A DNA stretch of 5,157 nt from Bacteroidota bacterium (lineage in GTDB: Bacteria > Bacteroidota > Ignavibacteria > UBA10030 > UBA8401). Shown here piece by piece: positions 1-5,157 of the stretch. The stretch covers positions 2,402 to 7,558 of the forward strand of contig DMPG01000244.1 in assembly GCA_003456055.1 (NCBI GenBank), read 5' to 3'. Under the pieces are notes generated by a model that saw only the letters and a list, made by a program, of their open reading frames with translations, did no database searches and was not told the DNA's origin. Each line of letters starts with the position of its first letter. Within the stretch, counting starts at the first letter, position 1. The translations under genes were made by a program, and so were the position numbers.

Positions 1-108
1 GAAAATATCTGGTTTAAAAATTTTGATTTTTCAAAAAATCCTGTTGAAGTAACCGATATAAAATTACTCCCTATCATTCCATCATTTGGTGTTGAATTCA
101 AATTTTAA
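1..108 (+). CDS. C-terminal end of a probable TonB-dependent outer-membrane receptor (partial)
   Basis: Frame 1 is open from the first base to a TAA at 106-108 and gives 35 residues ending in PSFGVEFKF. A final beta-strand with alternating hydrophobic residues and a terminal phenylalanine is the usual end of an outer-membrane beta-barrel, recognised by the BAM machinery. The 'LLPIIPSFG' stretch resembles the last strands of TonB-dependent receptors from Bacteroidota-like bacteria. The neighbour supports this: DUF4249 lipoprotein genes commonly sit directly behind such receptors, and here the next ATG is only 4 nt after the stop. The rest of the gene, including any plug domain or TonB box, lies outside the window, so the substrate is unknown. 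Another barrel protein cannot be excluded from 35 residues. Confidence 0.62.
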   Translation, partial: ENIWFKNFDFSKNPVEVTDIKLLPIIPSFGVEFKF

Positions 109-112
109 TCTT

Positions 113-949
113 ATGAAATATATTTCTTTTCTTTTTTTTCTGCCAATATTTTCTTTCATCGGTTGCGATGAATCCTCGTCTTCTTTTACCTATGACAAAC
201 AGATCGTTGTGATGGGAATGTTAGAATCCGGAACGGCGATCGATACGGTAAAATTGGTTTATACTGGTGAAGTAGACAAAAAATACGATCCTGCAGCGTA
301 TGCAATTACCAATGCCGTTGTTAAAGTCATCGGCATGGATGTTGTTTTTGAAGATTCGCTTGTGTATGACCCGAAGACTCCGGGACGATATCATTCCATC
401 AATCCATTGAAGATCATTTTGCCGACAAAGACATACCGATTAAGTGTAAAGACGAGCGACGGGAAAACCGTTTCTGCTATTACAACTGTACCCGATACGT
501 TCAGTATTGTATATTCATCTCTGATAAATAATAGTGTCGTGAAATACAATACGTTCGCTCCGGTGAATTTCTTTGCATGGTCTCCCAGCAGATTACACGG
601 TACATATTTACCGACAATTTCCAGTTTGGATTCTTTTCCCCCGCTCATTTTAAAATCATTCATCCGTGATACAACTGAGAACCCCAGACCTGATAAAATT
701 GGCTATCGGGTTGGATTGCCAAAAGAACAGACCTACACCGAGTTGCCGTGGATATTCTTAAGCTATTATGGGAAGACACGTTTTGATGTCTATGCAATCG
801 ATGAGAATTATACCAGTTTCTTAAATCAGTATGCGGGAACTCGAGGAGGAGAATTAGCAGGAATTCGTTACAATATTCAAGGCGGACTTGGTATCTTTTG
901 GGCAAGAACTCAGGCAAAAGGGGGTATTACTATCAATCTCACGCCTTAA
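113..949 (+). CDS. DUF4249 family outer-membrane lipoprotein
   Basis: A 278-residue protein. The N-terminus is a lipoprotein signal: Met-Lys-Tyr, a hydrophobic stretch of residues 4-16, then Phe-Ile-Gly-Cys with the lipidated Cys at 18 and a Ser-rich linker after it. The body fits DUF4249: an opening beta-strand around IVVMGML (31-37), an Ig-like segment with GRY (91-93) and TYRL (107-110), the VPD turn (126-128), and near the C-terminus the family-like NIQGGLGIF (254-262). The family has no established biochemical role. It is usually encoded next to TonB-dependent receptors, so a surface or periplasmic partner in substrate uptake is a reasonable inference. I chose ATG 113 because it gives a clean signal peptide and lies 4 nt after the receptor stop; a TTG at 86 would add nine residues and overlap the receptor. 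No Shine-Dalgarno is visible, so translation may be coupled to the receptor. Confidence 0.85.
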   Translation: MKYISFLFFLPIFSFIGCDESSSSFTYDKQIVVMGMLESGTAIDTVKLVYTGEVDKKYDPAAYAITNAVVKVIGMDVVFEDSLVYDPKTPGRYHSINPLKIILPTKTYRLSVKTSDGKTVSAITTVPDTFSIVYSSLINNSVVKYNTFAPVNFFAWSPSRLHGTYLPTISSLDSFPPLILKSFIRDTTENPRPDKIGYRVGLPKEQTYTELPWIFLSYYGKTRFDVYAIDENYTSFLNQYAGTRGGELAGIRYNIQGGLGIFWARTQAKGGITINLTP

Positions 950-967
950 GGATTAGTCATATTCGTA

Positions 968-1004
968 AGAAAAAGGATTGAAACTCATTTCAATCCTTTT
1001 TTTA
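968..1004 (+). terminator. Intrinsic terminator after the DUF4249 gene
   Basis: A 14-bp perfect inverted repeat (970-983 with 988-1001) encloses the tetraloop CTCA. The core is GGATTGAAA/TTTCAATCC and a run of seven T (997-1003) follows. It starts about 20 nt after the stop at 949. Because the stem is flanked by A on the left and T on the right it could also work on the other strand, but no minus-strand gene is seen there. The polymerase start codon lies only 26 nt further on. Confidence 0.88.
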
Positions 1005-1029
1005 TTTTATAAGATGATTATATTTCAAT

Positions 1030-3402
1030 ATGTTGAATCCAATCCTCTTTGGTCATGATGACGAGACAAACATTGTAGCCGTGCAGGCGCATAGCAACAC
1101 TCTCGTTCGAATTTACAAACGATCCGGTGATCTTGTAGAATATCGTGACGAAGAATTCTTCCCTTTTTTCCATCTTTCCGATAAACGATTCATCGAAAAC
1201 TTTCCCGATAAATTTTGGATCAAAAAACTGGATGGAAATAGTTTCTATCAATATCTCTGTGCGTTCCCCTCTGTTTCAATTTTGTGGGATGCGGTCAATT
1301 ATGTACTTCGGAGATTGACAAAAGAATTCAAAACGAATTATGGCTCACATCTGGATACTGAACATATTTTTCTCCGCCCGGATATGAATACTCAATATCT
1401 GATGCAAAGTGGGAAATCGTTGTTCAAAGGAATGAAGTTTTCCGATCTTTACCGAATGCAGCTTGATATTGAAACATATTCAAAAGAATATCGCTTTAGC
1501 CGAGCAGATAAAAAGGAAGATCGAATTATTTTGATTTCCTTATCAGACAACCGTGGATTTGAAAAAGTGATTGGCGGAAAGAATGTTTCAGAGAAGAAAC
1601 TGCTTCAACAGTGCATTCGCATCATTACCGAAAAGGATCCGGATATTATTGAAGGACATAATATATTTAATTTTGATCTCCCTTATATTCTTCGTCGTTG
1701 TGAATTACAAGGCATAGAATTCTCTATTGGTCGTGACGGTTCTGTTCCCAGTGGTTATAAATCGAGAACTTCTTTTGCCGAAAATTCTGTTGAGTATATG
1801 AGTTATGAAGTTACAGGAAGAAACATCATTGATACGTGGCTGCTTGTTCAATCGTATGACATGACAAAACGGAATATGGAGAGTCATGGATTGAAATACG
1901 CAGCAAAATATTTTGGAATAGCATCTCCTGAGCGCACCTACATCCCCGGCGATAAGATTTCCTGGTATTGGGACAATGAACCTGAGACATTAAAGAAATA
2001 CGCACTTGATGATGTCATTGAAACACGTGGTTTAAGTGAAAAACTTTCAGGAAGCACATTCTATTTAACACAAATGCTGCCGTTTAATTTTGGCACCGTT
2101 GCAAAGCTTGGCTCTGCTGCAAAGATCGAATCAATTTTCCTTCGTGAATATATTCGGCAAAGACATTCTGTTCCAAAACCACAAAAAGGTTCGCAAACTT
2201 CTGGCGGATATACTGATATTTTCTATACCGGAGTATTTGGTCCAATCGTTCATGCGGACGTAGAATCGTTGTATCCGTCGATCATGCTTTCAAAAAAATT
2301 ACAACCGATCACCGATGATCTAAATGTATTTCAATCTGCGCTTGAGTTTCTCACAACGATGCGGTTGGATGCAAAACGTTCATTAAAACTGGTTATGAAT
2401 GAACAAGAACATTCAACACTCGATGCTATGCAATCATCCTTCAAGATATTGATCAATTCATTCTATGGATATTTAGGATATATGAAAGGCTTGTTTAATG
2501 ATTATTCTAAAGCTGATGTTGTTACTTCAACCGGACAAGAATTATTAAAGAAATTAATCCGTGAGATTGAAGTCCATAATGGAATTGTCATCGAAGTTGA
2601 TACCGATGGAATTTACTTCATTCCACCGGATAATGTGCGCGGCGAAGATTCAGAACGGAAATTAATTGAGCATCTTTCTGAAACATTACCGGATGGAATC
2701 AATCTGGGTTACAACGGGAGATTCAAACGAATGCTTAGCTATAAAAAAAAGAATTACGCTTTACTTGATGCCAACGATAAAATTATTATTAAGGGATCAT
2801 CGCTGATTTCACGTGCAACAGAAAAATTCGGACGGAGTTATATTCAACAATGCGTCGACTGTTTACTGAATGATCGTATCCAAGATCTTCACAATCTTTA
2901 TATCGAACTTGAAAAAACAATTCGAGAACACGGATTGGATATAGCGGATTTCGCTAAAACAGAAACACTAAAAGATTCCTTGTCTGAATATAAACGTGAT
3001 ATTATTGAAGAAAAACGTAATAAATCTGCTGCATATGAATTGGCCCTTAATTCTTTGAGAACATACAAACAAGGAAGCAGAATTCAATATTATATCACCG
3101 GAGTTGATGCCAATGTAAAAGGATTTGAAAACGCCAAAGAAGCGTATAAGTGGGACTCTAATTTCCCTCATGAGAATACTGAATATTATCTAAAACGTTT
3201 GGATGAATTTTCGAAGAAGTTCGAGGTATTTTTTGACGAACGCGATTTCAATGCCATTTTCTCCACCGAAGACCTTTTTGGATTTGATCCCAAAACAATT
3301 GTTGTTGTCAATCGAAAAGAAATGAAAGTTGAAGAGAATGAACTGAAAGATGAAACTTATTCTATAGAGTTCGATGACGGAATTTCTGATGATAAGAAGT
3401 AA
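1030..3402 (+). CDS. B-family DNA polymerase with 3'-5' proofreading exonuclease
   Basis: A complete 790-residue family B polymerase. An N-terminal domain (about 1-135) precedes the DEDD exonuclease. Exo I is LDIET with D146 and E148, Exo II is GHNIFNFD with D216, and Exo III is YALDD with Y324 and D328. SGGYT (391-395) links exonuclease and polymerase. Motif A is DVESLYPSI (D410), the fingers carry R445 and K449, motif B is KILINSFYG (K472), motif C is DTDG (D524, D526), and KKKNY follows at 572-576. The thumb has RIQYYITG (684-691). All metal ligands are present, so both activities should be intact. Length is close to E. coli Pol II (783 residues), but the sequence looks like a separate bacterial PolB group, so I give no polB symbol. 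The loop after motif A is short and no C-terminal QLxLF clamp motif is visible; the tail (761-790) is acidic. ATG 1030 is the first start after an in-frame TGA at 1015; there is no clear ribosome site. An accessory repair or bypass role is inferred. Confidence 0.95.
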   Translation: MLNPILFGHDDETNIVAVQAHSNTLVRIYKRSGDLVEYRDEEFFPFFHLSDKRFIENFPDKFWIKKLDGNSFYQYLCAFPSVSILWDAVNYVLRRLTKEFKTNYGSHLDTEHIFLRPDMNTQYLMQSGKSLFKGMKFSDLYRMQLDIETYSKEYRFSRADKKEDRIILISLSDNRGFEKVIGGKNVSEKKLLQQCIRIITEKDPDIIEGHNIFNFDLPYILRRCELQGIEFSIGRDGSVPSGYKSRTSFAENSVEYMSYEVTGRNIIDTWLLVQSYDMTKRNMESHGLKYAAKYFGIASPERTYIPGDKISWYWDNEPETLKKYALDDVIETRGLSEKLSGSTFYLTQMLPFNFGTVAKLGSAAKIESIFLREYIRQRHSVPKPQKGSQTSGGYTDIFYTGVFGPIVHADVESLYPSIMLSKKLQPITDDLNVFQSALEFLTTMRLDAKRSLKLVMNEQEHSTLDAMQSSFKILINSFYGYLGYMKGLFNDYSKADVVTSTGQELLKKLIREIEVHNGIVIEVDTDGIYFIPPDNVRGEDSERKLIEHLSETLPDGINLGYNGRFKRMLSYKKKNYALLDANDKIIIKGSSLISRATEKFGRSYIQQCVDCLLNDRIQDLHNLYIELEKTIREHGLDIADFAKTETLKDSLSEYKRDIIEEKRNKSAAYELALNSLRTYKQGSRIQYYITGVDANVKGFENAKEAYKWDSNFPHENTEYYLKRLDEFSKKFEVFFDERDFNAIFSTEDLFGFDPKTIVVVNRKEMKVEENELKDETYSIEFDDGISDDKK

Positions 3403-3807
3403 TCAAACCGTTTTAGGTTGAAATACACTATTGATATAATCAACAATTGAAAACATAGATGCTCCTGGTGTAAAAATTTCTCCGATTCCGAGTTCTTTTA
3501 GACGAACGATATCTTCCTGTGGAACAATGCCGCCGCCAAACAGTAATACATCATCCATCCCCTTTTCTTTCATTAATTTTTTAACTTTTGGGAAAATGGT
3601 CATATGCGCGCCGCTTAAGGAACTAATTCCAACCGCATGCACATCTTCTTGCAGTGCAGCTTCAACGATCGATTCGGGAGTTTTTCGAAGTCCAGTATAG
3701 ATCACTTCCATTCCAGCGTCGCGTAATGCTGCCGCAATCACTTTTGCACCGCGATCGTGTCCGTCTAAACCTGCTTTTGCAATCAACACTCTGATTTTCT
3801 GATTCAT
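3403..3807 (-). CDS. Stand-alone cobalamin-binding subunit, methylmalonyl-CoA mutase C-terminal type
   Basis: A 134-residue Rossmann-like B12-binding domain. It carries the base-off/His-on signature DGHDRG, an Asp-X-His-X-X-Gly motif in which H17 should be the lower axial cobalt ligand. SSLSGAH (62-68), FGGGIVP (90-96) and FTPGA (112-116) line the nucleotide-tail pocket. The sequence is close to the C-terminal domain of methylmalonyl-CoA mutase and to the small subunit of split mutases. In those enzymes it carries adenosylcobalamin for interconversion of succinyl-CoA and methylmalonyl-CoA. The catalytic TIM-barrel subunit is not in this window. The ATG overlaps the maf stop by 4 nt, and an AAAGGGAA site lies just upstream. 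Its TGA abuts the polymerase TAA with no spacer and no hairpin terminator. A subunit of a related acyl-CoA mutase such as isobutyryl-CoA mutase is the main alternative. Confidence 0.93.
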   Translation of the reverse strand: MNQKIRVLIAKAGLDGHDRGAKVIAAALRDAGMEVIYTGLRKTPESIVEAALQEDVHAVGISSLSGAHMTIFPKVKKLMKEKGMDDVLLFGGGIVPQEDIVRLKELGIGEIFTPGASMFSIVDYINSVFQPKTV

Positions 3808-4412
3808 ATATTCCCTTTCGAATACCCTAATTCAGCAACAAAATTCTTCAATGCCGTATAAAATTTAGAGAGCGGAAGTCCAACAACGGTATAGTAATCA
3901 CCATTGATTTTTTTGATAAACACTGCACCGAAATCATCTTGAATACCATATGCACCGGCTTTATCCATTGGTGATCCAGTTGTAACATACGAAATTATCT
4001 CGTCGTCATGCAAATCTCGGAACGTAACTTCCGTTTGATCGTGATCAATATATGTTTTTTTGGTTTGTACATCAACCAATGCAAATCCGGTATAAACTGT
4101 ATGGGTTTTTCCACTTAATTTTTTTAACATATTAATTGCATTTTCTTGAGAGTTCGGCTTTCCTAAAACAGATTGATCGATAACAACAATTGTATCTGAC
4201 CCAACAATTATACCCTTGCTGCATCTATTTGCGATATCTTCAGCTTTGTGAAGTGAGAGACGCTTAACATTCTCAATAAACGATGATGTAGTATCGATCT
4301 CTTCATGAATTCCGCTTGGATGTACAGAAAAAGTAATCCCAATTTGTTTCAACAATTGAGACCGTCGAGGAGACTGAGAAGCAAGTATTATTGGTACAGT
4401 TGTATGAATCAT
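3804..4412 (-). CDS. maf: Maf family nucleoside triphosphate pyrophosphatase (likely dTTP/UTP type)
   Basis: A 202-residue Maf protein, of normal family length. The signature LASQSPRR (10-17) forms the phosphate-binding N-terminus, GSDT (71-74) holds the probable catalytic D73, GKP (84-86) follows, then DKAGAYGIQ (150-158) and VVGLP (186-190). Maf enzymes hydrolyse non-canonical or excess NTPs to NMP and pyrophosphate in the cytoplasm and have been linked to septum inhibition. K85 and Q158 appear to match the residues that mark the YhdE-like dTTP/UTP-preferring group, from memory of the family. I chose ATG 4412, which leaves ten residues before the signature strand. An in-frame ATG at 4439 would add nine residues, but it sits in the loop of a terminator hairpin. 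No Shine-Dalgarno precedes 4412. The gene overlaps the downstream B12-subunit gene by 4 nt (ATGA), so the two are almost certainly one operon. Confidence 0.95.
   Translation of the reverse strand: MIHTTVPIILASQSPRRSQLLKQIGITFSVHPSGIHEEIDTTSSFIENVKRLSLHKAEDIANRCSKGIIVGSDTIVVIDQSVLGKPNSQENAINMLKKLSGKTHTVYTGFALVDVQTKKTYIDHDQTEVTFRDLHDDEIISYVTTGSPMDKAGAYGIQDDFGAVFIKKINGDYYTVVGLPLSKFYTALKNFVAELGYSKGNI
3811..3818 (-). promoter_or_regulatory. Ribosome binding site for the B12-binding subunit
   Basis: Read on the minus strand, AAAGGGAA lies inside the last codons of maf, 3 nt from the ATG at 3807, with the GGG core five bases from it. It is the clearest Shine-Dalgarno-like site in the window. Together with the ATGA overlap it suggests that ribosomes finishing maf can restart here. 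Confidence 0.6.
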
Positions 4413-4425
4413 GGTATGTACAAAA

Positions 4426-4453
4426 AAAAAGCGACTCATCCGAATCGCCTTTT
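4426..4453 (-). terminator. Intrinsic terminator between the secreted-protein gene and maf
   Basis: Read on the minus strand, GCGATTC, loop GGAT, then GAGTCGC form a 7-bp stem with one G-U pair. AAAAG on the 5' side and U residues on the 3' side extend it to 12 bp. Nine U residues (4422-4430) follow the core stem. It begins about 20 nt after the stop of the gene at 4473-4877 and should end the tRNA/secreted-protein transcript. The chosen maf start is only 9 nt past the U-run, so the same hairpin would lie in the maf leader of any read-through transcript. Confidence 0.87.
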
Positions 4454-4472
4454 CTAATAAATAAATTTCCTT

Positions 4473-4877
4473 TTATCGGAACATTGCTTTCAAACTACCC
4501 CAGGTTCTTTTTACACTTGATACATTATGCGAAACTGTTAACGGACCATCTTTAGGAAAATATTCCGCATCAGAATTTTGCAATAACACTTTGACACGGT
4601 ACTGGTAAATAGTTCCTGTAGTTTTAAAAGCGGATTTATCAATATACTCGTAAAAAGAATTTGAGCCTTTTTTTGAAACTACTGCAATAGAAATAAATTC
4701 ACCAACGTTTCCATCTCTTCGTAATACTTCAAATTCTTTAATGTTTGTTTCGTCAGCGGTACCCCACTGTATTGTTACATTACTTCCATCACTGCGAGCC
4801 TGCATTGTACCTTCACGAATTGTACTTGCAAGTGTTAGTGTTGTAACAATAAACAAAAATGTGAAGAACTGTTTCAT
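4473..4877 (-). CDS. Small secreted protein with FN3-like beta-sandwich
   Basis: A 134-residue protein of unknown function. Residues 1-18 form a signal peptide: Lys2, a hydrophobic core from 4 to 16, and a likely signal peptidase I site near LAS (16-18). The mature part resembles a fibronectin type III or related Ig-like sandwich. It has VTIQW with W38, then FEVLRR (49-54), YEYID (76-80) and YQYRVK (91-96), matching the common pattern of W in strand B and YxYR-type strand F in secreted Bacteroidota-like proteins. A short basic tail, VKRTWGSLKAMFR (122-134), looks like a distinct motif and is not part of the fold. There are no cysteines, catalytic motifs or C-terminal secretion domain, so it may be periplasmic or exported. 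The ATG lies 19 nt after the 3' end of tRNA-Leu(GAG), which leaves no room for its own promoter outside the tRNA. A terminator follows the stop. Confidence 0.82.
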   Translation of the reverse strand: MKQFFTFLFIVTTLTLASTIREGTMQARSDGSNVTIQWGTADETNIKEFEVLRRDGNVGEFISIAVVSKKGSNSFYEYIDKSAFKTTGTIYQYRVKVLLQNSDAEYFPKDGPLTVSHNVSSVKRTWGSLKAMFR

Positions 4878-4896
4878 TAGTTACCCAAAAATTTCG

Positions 4897-4978
4897 TGCG
4901 GAAGGCGGGACTTGAACCCGCACACCTTTCGGCGCCACCCCCTCAAGATGGTGTGTCTGCCAATTTCACCACTTCCGC
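4897..4978 (-). tRNA. tRNA-Leu (anticodon GAG)
   Basis: An 82-nt class II tRNA on the minus strand. The acceptor stem is GCGGAAG with CTTCCGC and discriminator A. The anticodon stem CCATC/GGTGG encloses loop TTGAGGG, giving anticodon GAG, which reads CUC and CUU. The long variable arm CGCC-GAAA-GGTG is typical of leucine tRNAs. The T arm is GCGGG-TTCAAGT-CCCGC. CCA is not encoded; CGA follows the discriminator. Confidence 0.96.
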
Positions 4979-5019
4979 AATGTACAAATTTCAACACTAA
5001 AAGCAAATACTTATTTTTG

Positions 5020-5105
5020 TACCGAGGGCCGGACTTGAACCGGCACGTCCCTTGCGAGACTCAGGATTTTAAGTCCTGTGCGTCTACCAATTCCGCCACC
5101 CCGGC
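5020..5105 (-). tRNA. tRNA-Leu (anticodon UAA)
   Basis: An 86-nt class II tRNA on the minus strand. The acceptor arm is GCCGGGG with CCTCGGT, with G1-U72 and one internal G-U pair; the discriminator is A. The anticodon stem CAGGA/TCCTG encloses CTTAAAA, giving anticodon UAA, which reads UUA and UUG. A long variable arm and T arm GCCGG-TTCAAGT-CCGGC follow. CCA is not encoded. It lies 41 nt upstream of tRNA-Leu(GAG) and 13 nt downstream of tRNA-Cys. Confidence 0.97.
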
Positions 5106-5118
5106 TAACATTTGGTAG

Positions 5119-5157
5119 AGGCGCCGATCAGATTCGAACTGATGCATAAAGGTTTTG
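5119..5157 (-). tRNA. tRNA-Cys (probable GCA), 3' part cut by window edge
   Basis: The minus strand holds the 3' half of a class I tRNA. It shows the 3' side of the anticodon arm, a short variable loop, the T arm ATCAG-TTCGAAT-CTGAT and the acceptor strand CGGCGCC with discriminator U. U73 is a cysteine tRNA identity element. Counting back from the T stem puts C35 and A36 at the window edge, which fits GCA with the missing G34 outside. CCA is not encoded. The 5' half must be read beyond base 5157 to confirm the anticodon. Confidence 0.85.

Noticed and set aside
86..112. TTG start at 86 for the DUF4249 gene
   Set aside because: It would overlap the receptor end by 23 nt and put nine polar residues before an otherwise normal lipoprotein signal that begins at ATG 113.
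391..917. Two antisense reading frames inside the DUF4249 gene (391-663 and 660-917, minus)
   Set aside because: They show no family motifs or signal and lie fully within a gene with clear protein-level features.
1018..1251. Antisense reading frame over the polymerase start
   Set aside because: It has no recognisable domain and mirrors the conserved polymerase N-terminus; it has no promoter or terminator of its own.
1705..3171. Short antisense frames within the polymerase (1705-1887 and 2968-3171, minus)
   Set aside because: They are 60-67 residues, have no motifs and overlap conserved polymerase coding sequence.
3413..3450. Terminator hairpin at the convergent junction
   Set aside because: TTGAT-ATA-ATCAA (3430-3442) is a 5-bp stem with no T-run and lies within coding sequence.
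4413..4439. Maf start at ATG 4439
   Set aside because: It lies in the loop of a strong terminator and adds nine residues beyond the usual Maf N-terminus. Kept as a finding because an AAAAGG precedes it.
4413..4472. Cobalamin riboswitch ahead of the maf/B12-subunit operon
   Set aside because: The leader is about 60 nt and is filled by a simple terminator hairpin; there is no room for a B12-box structure.
4979..5019. Promoter between the two leucine tRNAs
   Set aside because: A TTGAAA is present on the minus strand, but a -10 at proper spacing would be inside the tRNA and none is seen; the Bacteroidota-type TAnnTTTG element is not matched.
4741..5118. Plus-strand 125-residue reading frame
   Set aside because: It runs antisense through the secreted-protein gene and two tRNA genes; its RRDLNPHTF-like peptides are the usual false translation of tRNA complements.
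1..5157. CRISPR array, insertion sequence, prophage or defence island
   Set aside because: No direct repeats with spacers, no transposase or integrase motifs and no terminal inverted repeats were seen; the tRNA cluster shows no attachment-site duplication inside the window.

Overview
The window looks like a piece of an AT-rich chromosome from the Bacteroidota/Chlorobiota/Ignavibacteriota group. Four things point that way: an outer-membrane receptor end coupled to a DUF4249-type lipoprotein, most start codons without a clear Shine-Dalgarno sequence, a stand-alone bacterial B-family DNA polymerase, and a small secreted beta-sandwich protein. I cannot fix the lineage further; an Ignavibacteria-like organism is my best guess.

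Layout, left to right. Plus strand: the last 35 codons of a probable TonB-dependent receptor (1-108), then after 4 nt a DUF4249 lipoprotein (113-949), closed by a strong intrinsic terminator (968-1004). Next comes a complete 790-residue B-family DNA polymerase with intact 3'-5' exonuclease and polymerase motifs (1030-3402). Minus strand, convergent with the polymerase and touching it with no spacer: a 134-residue stand-alone cobalamin-binding subunit of the methylmalonyl-CoA mutase type (3403-3807). Its start overlaps by 4 nt the end of maf, a nucleotide pyrophosphatase gene (3804-4412). Upstream of maf on the same strand are an intrinsic terminator (4426-4453), a small secreted FN3-like protein (4473-4877), and a tRNA cluster: Leu(GAG), Leu(UAA) and a Cys tRNA cut by the window edge.

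Functional reading. The left pair should act in the outer membrane, probably in TonB-dependent uptake. The polymerase stands alone, as expected for an accessory repair or lesion-bypass enzyme rather than the replicase. maf and the B12 subunit form a tight two-gene operon although their reactions are unrelated (nucleotide-pool cleaning and propionyl/methylmalonyl-CoA metabolism). The tRNAs and the small secreted protein appear to share a transcript, since only 19 nt separate the last tRNA from the start codon.

Nothing here is clearly a new defence or mobile system. There are no CRISPRs, transposases or long repeats. The features most worth following up are the polymerase subtype, the tRNA-mRNA arrangement, and the terminator hairpin whose loop holds an in-frame start codon for maf.
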